In this document: positions 45,269-54,593 of the stretch, one piece after another
How the letters are laid out: each line of letters opens with the position of its first letter
Numbering within the stretch: the first letter of the stretch is position 1
Source: Dinoroseobacter sp.
GTDB taxonomy: Bacteria; Pseudomonadota; Alphaproteobacteria; Rhodobacterales; Rhodobacteraceae
Length of the DNA stretch: 64,000 bases
Assembly (NCBI GenBank): GCA_017643385.1
Contig: JAEPNN010000003.1
Span: forward strand, 1-64,000
Direction: 5' to 3'
Notes under the pieces: model-generated
What the model was told of the DNA's origin: nothing
Database searches by the model: none
What the model saw: only the letters and a program-made list of their open reading frames with translations
Made by a program: the position numbers and the translations under genes

Positions 45269-46582
45269 TTATCGCGGCAGAACAAGAACTGCCTTGAGCC
45301 CGCCCAGCTCCACGCTATCCAGCAATTTCAGAGCGCCCCCATGGCTGCGCGCAATATCAGCGACAATTGCCAGCCCAAGCCCGACACCGCTTCCCTTATT
45401 CTGATTTCGCGCGCGATCAAGTCGGGCAAACGGCTTGGCCGCTTCATCGCGTTGGTCGACAGGTATCCCCGGCCCGTCATCCTCCACTACAAAGGCGACA
45501 CCTTCTGCAATAAGCTCGACCGAGACCCGTGCTTGTTTCGCATACCTCGCAGCATTCCCGATCAGGTTGTCCAGCGATCGCGAAACTGCCCGATGGCGCA
45601 TTGGCAAATTCACATGCTCCGGTAGTTCACCTGCCAACGTCACAGTCTGCCCCATGCGCACAGCACGACTAACGGCGTCCCGAGCCACTTTCACAGCATC
45701 ATGCTCGACCATATCTTCAAGCGACGCGCTTTTTGAAAATTCGAGGAATGCTTCTAAGAGGCCTTCCATTTCTGTCAGGTCCCGCTCTAACGCATCCACC
45801 TCGGGACCCGGCTCCAACATAGACAATTCCAGCTTCATCCGCGTCAAAGGTGTGCGCAGATCGTGGCTAACGCCCGACAGCATCAGAGTCCTCTGTTCGA
45901 TCTGACGCTCGATCCGGTCGCGCATATCGAGAAATGCCAAGCCTGCTGCACGTACTTCCAACGCTCCAGCAGGTTTGTAGGGTAGCGTCCTGCCCTTCCC
46001 GAAAGCTTCTGCTGCTGCAGACAACCGCTTGATTGGTCGCAGTTGATTTCGAAGAAACACATACGACACCAATGACATAAGCCCACCGACAAACAGCGTG
46101 ATCAACACCAGCTGATGTGGGTTGGAGGCGGATACACGTTCCCGATCCATGTTCAGATGTAAAGGGCCTGCAGGGCTGTCCACCCAGATGGTGACCCGTC
46201 GGAATTCAGACGCCAGATCAATGGCAATAAACTCCGGCAGCTCATCTCTCAGGGTTGCAATCACAACCAGACCGGAAATGTCATAGAATGGGCGATCAGA
46301 CTGAGCAGGCGGATCAGGATCGCGCGTTACAATCATATCAAGGGTCTCTGCCATCTCCATCAGTTGATCTGAAGACCCCAGAGGATTGACAGAGGCCACT
46401 TGTTGCAAAACGCGGGCCTCTAAAACGACACCATGGGTCAGCTGTTGCGTGACCTCTTCAAAATGGCGTTGTAAGAAAGCAATCGTTACGGCAAGCGTCA
46501 AAACCACAACGGGGGCCACAAGAATAAGGGCCGCGCGCGCATACAAGCGGTTTGGAAGCGACTCTTTTAGCCAGGACAACAT
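45269..46582 (-). CDS. EnvZ-like sensor histidine kinase
   Basis: A 437-residue membrane sensor. Two helices (about 13-37 and 160-182) bound a periplasmic domain, followed by a HAMP region (RNQLRPIKRLSAAAEAFGKG). The H box is LSGVSHDLRTPLTRMKLEL, and the ATPase has an N box LIGNAARYAK, G1 EDDGPGIP and G2 GSGVGLGLAIV. This is the EnvZ/OmpR-type layout. No response regulator is adjacent: the flanking genes are an SLC13 permease and a divergent metallo-beta-lactamase-fold gene. The ATG at 46582 is used; an in-frame TTG lies 6 bases upstream. Confidence 0.92.
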   Translation of the reverse strand: MLSWLKESLPNRLYARAALILVAPVVVLTLAVTIAFLQRHFEEVTQQLTHGVVLEARVLQQVASVNPLGSSDQLMEMAETLDMIVTRDPDPPAQSDRPFYDISGLVVIATLRDELPEFIAIDLASEFRRVTIWVDSPAGPLHLNMDRERVSASNPHQLVLITLFVGGLMSLVSYVFLRNQLRPIKRLSAAAEAFGKGRTLPYKPAGALEVRAAGLAFLDMRDRIERQIEQRTLMLSGVSHDLRTPLTRMKLELSMLEPGPEVDALERDLTEMEGLLEAFLEFSKSASLEDMVEHDAVKVARDAVSRAVRMGQTVTLAGELPEHVNLPMRHRAVSRSLDNLIGNAARYAKQARVSVELIAEGVAFVVEDDGPGIPVDQRDEAAKPFARLDRARNQNKGSGVGLGLAIVADIARSHGGALKLLDSVELGGLKAVLVLPR

Positions 46583-46593
46583 GACCAAACCCT

Positions 46594-47529
46594 ATGCGCG
46601 CCACAAAAAAGGGGAAAGCGAATTTGGCACATTCTCAGCCAGAGAGCGTAACCTCGCTGCGCGGCGACCTAAAACGCGTTATTGCGCCAAACCCTTCCCC
46701 CATGACCTATTGGGGCACGAACACCTATTTGCTTGGTACACACGAGGTCGCCGTTATTGATCCAGGTCCATCCGATAGTACTCATTTCCACAGAATTCTC
46801 CGCCAACTCGCGCCGGATGCACGTATTACGCATGTTTTCGTGACCCATGCGCATCTGGATCACTCCGCCGGAGCTGCAGAATTTGCAGGACGCGTGAATG
46901 CCCCAGCGCTGGCATATGGGGATGCAAAGGCCGGTCGTTCCGCAGACATGCAGGCTTTGTCCGAAACCGGACTGGTCGGTGGCAGCGAAGGCGTCGATCA
47001 TAATTTCATGCCAGATCAGCGGCTTGCAGACGGTGAGATCGTCGAGACGCAGGAATGGCAGCTGGAAACCATCTGGACACCGGGTCATATGGGCAATCAC
47101 CTGTGCTTTGCAGAACTTCAGACGGGGTCCATGTTTACTGCGGACCTTGTGATGGACTGGGCAACCTCTTTGGTCTCCCCTCCAGACGGGGACCTAGGCG
47201 CGTTTTTTAGATCTCTAGACCGGCTCGAAGCGCATCCTGTGAACAAGATTTACTATCCGGGGCATGGCGATCCGGTACGTGCCCCTCTTGATCGCGTCGC
47301 TGAGTTGCGCACACATCGGCAAACGCGCCATTCTCAGATTCTTGCCGCTTTAAGGGACGCGCCGGGAAGCGCACATGACCTTGCCAGCAGAATTTATACA
47401 GAGGTTGATCCGAGGCTATTGCCGGCCGCCGCGCGTAACGTCTTAGCGCACCTTATTGAAATGAAAGCGCAATCTGAAGCGAGGCATGATGACGTTCTGT
47501 GCGAGACTTCGATCTTCAGGTTAATTTAG
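46594..47529 (+). CDS. Metallo-beta-lactamase fold hydrolase (LACTB2-like)
   Basis: A 311-residue MBL-fold enzyme with the metal site THAHLDHSAG, further ligands in TPGHMGNHLCF, an Asp in SMFTADLVMDWATSL, and the final His in YYPGHGDPV. A C-terminal winged-helix-like tail (about 235-311) matches the LACTB2 group, which cut single-stranded RNA. The role here is unknown. AAGGGGAAAG could instead serve a TTG 30 bases in. Its start is only 11 bp from the divergent kinase. Confidence 0.88.
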   Translation: MRATKKGKANLAHSQPESVTSLRGDLKRVIAPNPSPMTYWGTNTYLLGTHEVAVIDPGPSDSTHFHRILRQLAPDARITHVFVTHAHLDHSAGAAEFAGRVNAPALAYGDAKAGRSADMQALSETGLVGGSEGVDHNFMPDQRLADGEIVETQEWQLETIWTPGHMGNHLCFAELQTGSMFTADLVMDWATSLVSPPDGDLGAFFRSLDRLEAHPVNKIYYPGHGDPVRAPLDRVAELRTHRQTRHSQILAALRDAPGSAHDLASRIYTEVDPRLLPAAARNVLAHLIEMKAQSEARHDDVLCETSIFRLI

Positions 47530-47599
47530 GCAAACAATGATTTTTGCGTTTTCGGCACTGGACACCTCTCACACCTCTTGCTAAATCGCTCGCCATTGG

Positions 47600-47674
47600 T
47601 CCGGCGTAGCTCAGCGGTAGAGCAGTTGACTGTTAATCAATTGGTCGTAGGTTCGATCCCTACCGCCGGAGCCA
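47600..47674 (+). tRNA. tRNA-Asn, anticodon GUU, CCA encoded; integration site
   Basis: TCCGGCG (47600-47606) pairs with CGCCGGA (47664-47670), the discriminator is G, and CCA follows. The anticodon loop TGTTAAT gives GTT. The 3' part from the anticodon stem onward is repeated at 63912-63960, so this tRNA hosts the integrated element and is kept complete by the element's left end. Confidence 0.97.
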
Positions 47675-47678
47675 TTTT
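47630..47678 (+). repeat. Left attachment site (49-bp direct repeat, inside tRNA-Asn)
   Basis: Starts with CTGTTAATCAATTGG in the anticodon arm and ends with GGAGCCATTTT just after the tRNA. Identical base for base to 63912-63960; the flanking bases differ (A before, T after). Confidence 0.95.
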
Positions 47679-48144
47679 TCAATTTAGTTTCATAACTTTA
47701 CGAGAGTTTAAGCTAATTGCAGCGGAGTTCTGTTTGAACGATGGAAGCACTGCGGAAGCAATGACCGCCGACCATTCACTGTGTTCCTTCGGTCACAACA
47801 TAGCAATCCTCGGGGACCGCTTCGTCTCTCAAGGATAGGCCGCACCTTCCCTCGCTGCGCTCGGCGCGTCTTACGCGCGGGATGTCGGCCTAACAGCAAC
47901 CAAAGCGCTAAAAGGAAACCCCGAGGGGGCCATTCGCCATGGCCCCCTTCTCGATCCCCCTAGGCACTGCCCGATAGGTGCAAGGATGCGAACGGCCCTA
48001 AGCGGACTTCCGGCACAGCAACTGAATGCTGCGGCTGCAACCGTCATTGCAGACCTTGGTCAAAAGCTTCAGTGCGGATAATGTCCTGAGAGAGCGCGAA
48101 GAAGCAGGTCACAAAGAATTGCCGCGTTCCTCACAGGTGTAGCA
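47675..48144. other. Left-end noncoding region of the element with two hairpins and a 31-codon ORF
   Basis: The 470-bp stretch holds a putative arm-site pair (47743-47760), a long imperfect inverted repeat with 7-bp outer arms TAGGCCG/CGGCCTA (47836-47842 with 47886-47892) and inner GCGCGT/ACGCGC, and a stronger stem GGGGGCCAT/ATGGCCCCC (47925-47933 with 47939-47947). A 31-codon ORF (47986-48081) with AAGG before its ATG lies in the same frame as the next gene, separated from it by a TAA. No other gene is supported. Confidence 0.5.
47743..47760 (+). repeat. Putative left integrase arm-type sites
   Basis: Two copies of GGAAGCA (47743-47749 and 47754-47760), start-to-start 11 bp. The same layout and orientation recur at 63763-63780, with 16 of 18 bases shared. 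Position just inside the left attachment site fits arm-type binding by a tyrosine integrase with an N-terminal Arm domain. Confidence 0.55.
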
Positions 48145-50712
48145 TTGGACGACTTCGAAGAACGGTACAAAGACGCGGTCGAGGCAGGTCAGAAGAATCT
48201 GAGGGCAACCAAGCTGGTTAGTAATTGGTGTTTTCATGCTGAAATAAATCGTTCAGGCGGAAGGGGACTTATTGAAGCTGAAACCGGCTTGCCCATCGGG
48301 CACATGGGCGTGCAATGCAAGTACTCCAAGAAGAATTCTATGCATTCGTGGCTACTGGAGGACGCGGCCTATGATTTCTACTTGAATAATTGCAAGAACT
48401 GCTCCGAAAGGACTGCTGTTGGTCTTCCCAATATGATGGAATTCGTTGCGCCGAGAGAAGAGGCGGCAAAAGCTCGTCGATTGAAACGCGAAGCCGACGA
48501 AGCGAAGCGCGAAGCCCAGCGGAAGTCACGAGAGGAAAAAAGAGCGCTTCTAAGGGATGAACTAGAATTAGAGGAGACATTCGTACTTGACCTTGTGGAT
48601 GAGCTTGATCGCGATGAAGTGAGCGGAGACGATCCACGCTTGGAAAAACTTGCGGACCTTGCGCCAGAGACATTCACGCGGCAAATCGTCGACCTTCTCT
48701 TGCCCGATGTGCTCCATGAACATCTTCCCTATTCGATTCCTGCGGCGAAGGCTTTGTTACGAGCTTCTATTGAAGACGCCGAAAAGGTGGCGGTGGCTGT
48801 TCGGTTGGTTGGAGCATACGAACAATCTCCGGCTGCGGTTGATGTTGTTTTGAACAATTCGGGAAATCTGTCCGGTGACGACCTCAAAAAAGTTCTCCAT
48901 CGCTTCACCCATCTAGCTTTGGGCCCACGACCGGGGATGCATGTAGGAGGCAGCAGGCCAGTGCGCTTGGATGCTTCACCGGTACAGACGCTTTATGCCA
49001 AACGGACCGATGATATCCGTGAAGTGGTCGGGACCCTGATAAACGATGCCAACTCCGGAAAGATCGGCGCTGCTGTTGAAATCATACTAGCCGTGGATGA
49101 CGATCAACTGCTGCTCGAGCACTCAAGAACCGTTTTCGCGAAGCTGATGAGGCGCAGAACGCTCCTATCAAATGAACGGCATGACAGCAGTGTTTTGTAC
49201 TACTTTCGAGAAGCTGCTTCTCGGTGTCTTGACCACTTCCCCGAAAAAACAGACCGAATAATTCAGTCGTTTCTCGCTGATAGAGATGAAGCGGGAGAAG
49301 GCGAGGCATTTCGAACTTACCGATCGGTTCTCAAACACGCATACCGAGAGGAAGTAGTTATTGGAGAAGCGCAACGTATCGCGTTCAAAAGACTGCTATG
49401 GGCAGCGGTTACAAACCCTGAACGCCGCATGGACGATGCAACTCAGTTCTTTCGGCATTCCTTGGACGAATTCGCACCACTCGCAGTAGAGCACTTCGAT
49501 GACTTGATCGGATCTGCGGCCACTCTTAGCGAAAAATATGAGGCTGTTGGAAAAGAAAGCGCCTTGGAAACGGTGAATGATACACTTGCTGAGTTGGAAC
49601 GGCGTAATAAACGTACCACAATAGATAGCCTGCAAGGCTCATTGATTGCGTGGGCAGCGTTGGGAGCCCAGTCCAAAGGGCGCGATGGCATCGAAGAGTT
49701 CTTGAGCCTCTATCGTAGGCTGCCAGAGGATCAAGTCCAAATGCGCGGGAATATGATAGCTCATGTTTCCAAATTGTTAACAGGGGTTCAGAGCTTAAAC
49801 CTAGTCTTGTCTGACTGGTACAGAGCCCTAATGGACGAGAGTGCTCTGGTCAGGGCCAGTGCCGTTCAAGCTTGGGAAAATGTGCCGTATAAATTGGTAC
49901 AGCACTTTCCCGATCTGTTTTTTGAGGCCTTTGCCGTTTTACTGACGGACCCATACGTAATTGTTCATAAGAGCGCCATCCAAGCATTGCGACGTAGGTC
50001 CATCCCAAAGGAAAAGCGAGACCTGGTTCAAAGAGGAATTTGGAACCTTATACTGCACTACGCCAATGACAGTAAAACTAGCGATTTCACCGTCGATTGC
50101 ATTAATGTTTTTTCAGACCTTTGCTTGACGAAAGAAGAGCTTCGTGGGCGTTTTGGCGAAATTCTAAGCGGCATTCTGCTGTCACTCGAAGAAGGGGCGT
50201 TGTACCATGCGGTTGATCGTCTCTACTTAAGCTTTTTGCATGCACCTGGTTTCGTCAAAGTGGCGTTGAAGGCGCTACAGGATGACTACACGAGATCAAT
50301 CTCAATAGATGACTGTGAGACTACTATCCTGAGAGCGCCATCGGACGAATTGGAAAAGTGTATCGACGAGTTGCAATCAGCTTTTGAGACCTTTTCGCCG
50401 TTTAGAGCGGAAAACTTCCGAACCTTACTTGTATTGGCATCAGCATGCTCTCGCGCTGGCCGGTTTGACATCGGCGCTGCAAGGTTCAAGCAGATTTCAG
50501 AAGAGATACCGGACGACGCCAGAAACAAGCTATGGAGGCTCGAGACAGCAATGATTGCCGCCGCCTTTGAGTTTGAACGGGCTATCGGTGAAGATGAGGA
50601 TATCGTCGATATTTCCGAAAATTGGGGCGGCCTTACGGCTGACTTGGAGAAAGAAAATGAAGAACGAGCCAACCTTCGAGATTTTCCGCCAAGCTTTCTC
50701 GCCGAGGGTTGA
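48145..50712 (+). CDS. Large HEAT-like helical protein with N-terminal Cys cluster (candidate defence component)
   Basis: An 855-residue protein of unrecognised family, read from TTG after AGGTG; no ATG precedes the conserved-looking part. Residues 29-86 carry Cys29, Cys58, Cys83 and Cys86 (NNCKNC) with His31 and His53, likely a zinc or iron-sulfur site. Residues about 104-145 are a charged coiled coil. The remaining ~700 residues are helical repeats of HEAT/ARM type, e.g. ALVRASAVQAWENVPYKLV then VIVHKSAIQALRRRS, with a TPR-like end. It overlaps the nuclease-like gene by 56 bp, so the two are one operon. Function is inferred only: a large scaffold or sensor working with the nuclease. Confidence 0.75.
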   Translation: MDDFEERYKDAVEAGQKNLRATKLVSNWCFHAEINRSGGRGLIEAETGLPIGHMGVQCKYSKKNSMHSWLLEDAAYDFYLNNCKNCSERTAVGLPNMMEFVAPREEAAKARRLKREADEAKREAQRKSREEKRALLRDELELEETFVLDLVDELDRDEVSGDDPRLEKLADLAPETFTRQIVDLLLPDVLHEHLPYSIPAAKALLRASIEDAEKVAVAVRLVGAYEQSPAAVDVVLNNSGNLSGDDLKKVLHRFTHLALGPRPGMHVGGSRPVRLDASPVQTLYAKRTDDIREVVGTLINDANSGKIGAAVEIILAVDDDQLLLEHSRTVFAKLMRRRTLLSNERHDSSVLYYFREAASRCLDHFPEKTDRIIQSFLADRDEAGEGEAFRTYRSVLKHAYREEVVIGEAQRIAFKRLLWAAVTNPERRMDDATQFFRHSLDEFAPLAVEHFDDLIGSAATLSEKYEAVGKESALETVNDTLAELERRNKRTTIDSLQGSLIAWAALGAQSKGRDGIEEFLSLYRRLPEDQVQMRGNMIAHVSKLLTGVQSLNLVLSDWYRALMDESALVRASAVQAWENVPYKLVQHFPDLFFEAFAVLLTDPYVIVHKSAIQALRRRSIPKEKRDLVQRGIWNLILHYANDSKTSDFTVDCINVFSDLCLTKEELRGRFGEILSGILLSLEEGALYHAVDRLYLSFLHAPGFVKVALKALQDDYTRSISIDDCETTILRAPSDELEKCIDELQSAFETFSPFRAENFRTLLVLASACSRAGRFDIGAARFKQISEEIPDDARNKLWRLETAMIAAAFEFERAIGEDEDIVDISENWGGLTADLEKENEERANLRDFPPSFLAEG

Positions 50713-52159
50713 ACTTGCTTTAGCGATCAAAAAGGCTCTCGACGCTCCGTCCGCGAACTTAGACCGGCTAAAAGCAGCGGTCTCGCAACTGGAAGGGGCG
50801 CTTTCCGAGCTTGGTGACGGTAGCGCGGAAAAGCAGTATCGAGCATACTGCATGGCTTCCAGCATCTTCGCAATTTTGGCGGAATGGAAGCATGCTCTGC
50901 GAAATGCTGAACCCGACGCTAGGCGTTTTCTTTCGTCTGCAAAGATCAAGTCTGCTGAAATGGATCCTGCGTCAACCTGTGGCAGCAACGAGCGGCTTTC
51001 GAGTTTCCTAGAACTCGTGGCCGGAATTGACGACGTGGGGCAACTGCAATCTTTGACCGACCACATGGATCGGTGGCAATTGCCTTCGCTTCTCTTTGCC
51101 AACATCCCAGCCCGGGGATACGGTGAGTTGGGTGTTCCAAGCCAAGGAATGGGGAGCGAAGAGCCGGAAAAGCTCGATACTTCTGTTGCGTTCGTGAGGT
51201 TTGATATCGACGGAGAGCCTGCGCAGAAGTGGAACTATATGGCTCCTGAAACTGCATATGACCTGACGATTGAAGTTCGGGTTTCAAATTGGCCACCTAA
51301 TGCTCGCACACTCACCTTGGTACCAATCGCCGTAGAGGTGTTAGAACAAGGATGGTTGCCAGAATTCAGCTTTTCAAAACCGGATGGGGACGGCCCCTAC
51401 ACGCTCACGGGCACAAAACGGGCAGTGCTGCAGGTTGCGCAATCGTTTGGATCGAGACCATATGAATTCAAGTATGCTGCCGAGTTCGATGACACATCCC
51501 ATTGCCGAGAAGTCGCCATCGTTGGGCATAGGCAGCTTAGGCTGGAAGGAACGGACATCTCGTCAAATCCGCTGACTGGCTTCTCCAACGTTGACCGACA
51601 TCTAGTGCAGCTTAGAGACGGGCTTCGAACGTTTCCAGGGCTTAACCCTACCGATCTTGCCAATACTATGGTGGTTCTAGCGGGATTGGGTAACATAGCT
51701 GCGCAAGCGTTGCGGCAAGGAATGTTCGTGGCAAATACGTCTGAGAGCTCTTTTCAGGAAAAAGTAACCGAGTTGCTCCGCAATCGTCCAGGCATCGGAG
51801 AAAAACTCCAAGGGCATCCTGAAGCAGCCGGAGGGATCACTGACCTCACATTTGTGGATGTGCCTATAGAGCTGAAAGTTGAAAACAGCAGAGTCTTATA
51901 TCCAAAGGACTTTGAGAAGTATTTTGACCAAACTGCAGCATATGCTCTGGGTCTTGGAAAGAAGATTGGCGTTCTCTGCGTGCTTGAATCCACTGAGAAA
52001 GACGCCCCGGTCGGTGCCCCGGAAGACGACATCAATACTTTTGTTCACCAAACCGGGCAATCGTCAACTGCAATCGTTGTTGTAGTCGTCCGAGGTGGGT
52101 TCCCCAAACCGAGCGCATATTCAAAGGTAGGCGGGAAGAAAGCGAAATCGGCAACTTAA
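50657..52159 (+). CDS. Putative PD-(D/E)XK nuclease protein
   Basis: A 500-residue product from the ATG at 50657 after GGAGAAAG, inside the end of the preceding gene. The N-terminal third is helical. A central part (about 165-300) is beta-rich. The C-terminal part (about 355-480) has a restriction-endonuclease-like core: Glu368 in FQEKVTELL, then GGITDLTF (Asp396), then PIELKVEN (Glu405, Lys407), a strand-spaced D-x8-ExK, and DQTAAYALGLGKK with a Gln as in many such nucleases. A final hydrophobic strand AIVVVVVRGG fits the fold. The family is not recognised. Predicted to cut DNA or RNA, guided or held by the upstream HEAT-like protein. Confidence 0.72.
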   Translation: MKNEPTFEIFRQAFSPRVELALAIKKALDAPSANLDRLKAAVSQLEGALSELGDGSAEKQYRAYCMASSIFAILAEWKHALRNAEPDARRFLSSAKIKSAEMDPASTCGSNERLSSFLELVAGIDDVGQLQSLTDHMDRWQLPSLLFANIPARGYGELGVPSQGMGSEEPEKLDTSVAFVRFDIDGEPAQKWNYMAPETAYDLTIEVRVSNWPPNARTLTLVPIAVEVLEQGWLPEFSFSKPDGDGPYTLTGTKRAVLQVAQSFGSRPYEFKYAAEFDDTSHCREVAIVGHRQLRLEGTDISSNPLTGFSNVDRHLVQLRDGLRTFPGLNPTDLANTMVVLAGLGNIAAQALRQGMFVANTSESSFQEKVTELLRNRPGIGEKLQGHPEAAGGITDLTFVDVPIELKVENSRVLYPKDFEKYFDQTAAYALGLGKKIGVLCVLESTEKDAPVGAPEDDINTFVHQTGQSSTAIVVVVVRGGFPKPSAYSKVGGKKAKSAT

Positions 52160-52535
52160 TCGTCTGCTTTTTAGTTATTCATAATACAATCTAGCAACTG
52201 CAGAGAAAGTCCGCTTCCCGCCCAGTATGCAGGAGCAACACGAACGGCCCAGAGCTGCCGTTGACCGCCGTCGTTCGTTGCTGCGGTGCGGCCCGTCGAA
52301 AGAGACATTTGCTCCGGCAGCGAGATCGAAGCACTAGCTAACCTCTGCCGAGCGAGGCGTTTCAACAGATCGACGCAACACTTTATTGTCTTTAGAAAGA
52401 TGGATGGAGGTTATGGTCCATAGAGCACGGATATAGTTCGATGACATTGAAAAATGTGGACAGTTTGTTTTTCAAGCGCTTTTACTTGCCCCACTGGCAC
52501 GACATCGTTTTCCGAAATTGGGGCAATCTATCTCT
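52160..52535. other. Spacer between the two cargo modules
   Basis: This 376-bp region separates the nuclease module from the regulator gene. Both strands show only short frames without coding character or good start signals. It presumably contains the regulator's promoter, but no clear -35/-10 pair or terminator was found. Confidence 0.4.
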
Positions 52536-54512
52536 ATGGAGAAAAGCGGGAAAATACAGCTCACTCTATTGAAGACCTGGACTTTGGAAAGTGATGCACG
52601 CGAATTCAAGGTTGTAGGCCGCAAAAACCGCGCTTTGTTGACATACCTGGCCATGGAACAAGGTCGATCCCACACCCGAGAGAGCCTCGCCGATCTTCTA
52701 TGGTGTTCCGCAGGCGACACTCGAGCCCGGGCCTCGCTTCGGCAGGGCCTAGCTAGCCTTCGGGCCAATTTGGCGGGGTCGGGCGTCCAGATCAACGAAA
52801 CTGCAACCAATGGCATAGAAATTGCGAGTGGCACGCTTTCGATAGATGCGTTCTTTTTGGACGATGAAGCCCTACAACCGCCCTCTCTCGAGAAGCTACT
52901 AAAGGCCAGCCAGAGACTTCCAGAAGTCCTGAGCGACTTGATGGGACTCAGCCAGCCCTTCGACGAATGGATATGCGCTCTAAGAGAGCGGCTGAGTGAC
53001 GTGGCCTTGAATGCGCTGAAATCTTTCTACGCAACAAATGGTCAACGGCCGGAAGACAGGATCGCAGCAGGGAGGGCTGCGTTACAACTTGACCCCTTAT
53101 CCGAACATGCGGTCCGCGCAATCATGGAAGCAAATGTGGACATGGGGCAAACGGCCAGCGCGCTGCGTATTTACGACAGCTTTCACGAAATGTTGGCAGT
53201 ACAGATGGATGCGGAACCCTCTGCACAGACTCAGGACCTTGCGGTTGCCATTAAGCTAGGGAAACAGGCGACCTCTCAAACCTTCGAACAGTCGGATGTC
53301 ACTCCTCGCTCGACCGCATCGCAGGCCATCACGACCTTAGCTGTTATCCCCTTCGAAACCCTTGGCACAAAGGAAATTCCTAGATTTGTTGTGGTTGGGC
53401 TTCTCGAGCGCATCACCGGGCTTTTGGCCTCTTTGCCTGCGCCGCAGGTCATTTCCAGTAATTCAAGCCGTGTCTTTCTTGAAGCCCCCCCCCAGCCCAA
53501 AGAAGTAGGACGAACTTTGAACGCAGACTACGCTCTCATGGGCTCGGTATTCGTCATGGATGACAAAGCGACCGTCAGCACGCAGCTCGTCGATACCCAA
53601 GATGAACGGGTCGTTTGGTCGGCCGCATATGAGTATGCACTTTCGGATTTTCTGAAGTTGCAAGTACCCCTCGCCGAAGAAATCATGAGCGTTGTCTCAC
53701 CCTCGGTGGATCAAGAACTTTTGCGCCGTGCACATATGTTGAATGACGCGGATATCGGACCTCATCAGCTTGTCATTCGCGCCCGCGATATCTTGTTCGG
53801 GCTCGAAAATGATACTTTCGAGCATGCAGGCATACTGTTGCAACGAGCGGCCAATACAGGGCCCCATTTTGCATTGGCCCATCTGCGTTTGGCGGAGTGG
53901 CACTCATTGGGCCTTTGGGAGGGTAGAGCCAAGGGTGCGAATCAGGAAGCCTTAGAATTTCATGCTCAAAGAGCGCTCACACTTCGACCCGGAGATGGTC
54001 GCGCGTTGGCATTTCGTGCTCATACTCGTTTCATGTTTGACCGTGCTCACGACGAAGCGCTGCGTTTGATTGAACACGCCTTGAGAGCCGGACCAAACGA
54101 TTCCGAAACACTCTCCAATTGCATTGTCGCGCAGGCCCATAGTGGTGAGGTTGATGCGGCTATGGAAATTGCGGAAAAGGCGCTTCGCCTCTCACCGCTT
54201 GATCCGTGGCTATTTCGAACCCAGCATTTTGCTTCCATTGCCTATTATTCGGGGGGAGATTTCGAAAAAGCCAGCGAACTTGGATTGGCGTCATTTCAGA
54301 AAACGCCGAACTACTTGTCGAATGTACGCGCAACGATTGCCGCGCTTGTTGCCGCCGAAAGACTCGAAGAAGCACGACCATTGGTGGATCATCACCACAC
54401 ATTGGAGCCCCACTTTTCGGTGAATGCCTTTGTTCCAAAGCATGGTTTTCGCTTGGAAAAAGATCGTATTCTCTATGGCGCACGCTTAAAAAAAGCAGGC
54501 CTCAACGCATAA
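52536..54512 (+). CDS. SARP-like transcriptional regulator (HTH-BTAD, TolB-like, TPR)
   Basis: A 658-residue protein from the ATG at 52536. Residues about 5-95 form an OmpR-like winged helix (VGRKNRALLTYLAMEQG, RESLADLLWCSAGDTRARAS). Residues 100-240 form a bacterial transcriptional activation (BTAD) domain with PLSEHAVRAIMEANVDMG and SALRIYDSFHEML. Residues about 265-400 resemble the TolB-like middle domain of adenylate-cyclase/CadC-type regulators (LAVIPFETLGTKE, ADYALMGSVF). TPR repeats fill 410-640. It reads into the haloperoxidase genes, so it probably controls them. SARPs bind paired direct repeats about 11 bp apart, and such repeats lie just after this gene. Confidence 0.85.
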   Translation: MEKSGKIQLTLLKTWTLESDAREFKVVGRKNRALLTYLAMEQGRSHTRESLADLLWCSAGDTRARASLRQGLASLRANLAGSGVQINETATNGIEIASGTLSIDAFFLDDEALQPPSLEKLLKASQRLPEVLSDLMGLSQPFDEWICALRERLSDVALNALKSFYATNGQRPEDRIAAGRAALQLDPLSEHAVRAIMEANVDMGQTASALRIYDSFHEMLAVQMDAEPSAQTQDLAVAIKLGKQATSQTFEQSDVTPRSTASQAITTLAVIPFETLGTKEIPRFVVVGLLERITGLLASLPAPQVISSNSSRVFLEAPPQPKEVGRTLNADYALMGSVFVMDDKATVSTQLVDTQDERVVWSAAYEYALSDFLKLQVPLAEEIMSVVSPSVDQELLRRAHMLNDADIGPHQLVIRARDILFGLENDTFEHAGILLQRAANTGPHFALAHLRLAEWHSLGLWEGRAKGANQEALEFHAQRALTLRPGDGRALAFRAHTRFMFDRAHDEALRLIEHALRAGPNDSETLSNCIVAQAHSGEVDAAMEIAEKALRLSPLDPWLFRTQHFASIAYYSGGDFEKASELGLASFQKTPNYLSNVRATIAALVAAERLEEARPLVDHHHTLEPHFSVNAFVPKHGFRLEKDRILYGARLKKAGLNA

Positions 54513-54523
54513 GCCCGAGGACA

Positions 54524-54576
54524 TTAACACTTTTTTTACACTCGTTTTGCGCCAAACTTTCTATGCAGGCTTTATC
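54524..54576 (+). promoter_or_regulatory. Candidate operator/promoter of the haloperoxidase unit
   Basis: TTAACACT (54524-54531) and TTTACACT (54535-54542) are start-to-start 11 bp apart, just before a possible -35 TTGCGC (54547-54552) and -10 TTTATC (54571-54576) at 18-bp spacing. This matches the usual layout of SARP operators (direct repeats one helical turn apart next to -35). The T-rich run raises the chance of a coincidence. Confidence 0.4.
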
Positions 54577-54593
54577 ATCAAGGGAGAGAGACT

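Noticed and set aside
52171-52365. Minus-strand 64-codon frame in the cargo spacer
   Set aside because: Weak start, no motif, no coding bias that can be seen; more likely noncoding.
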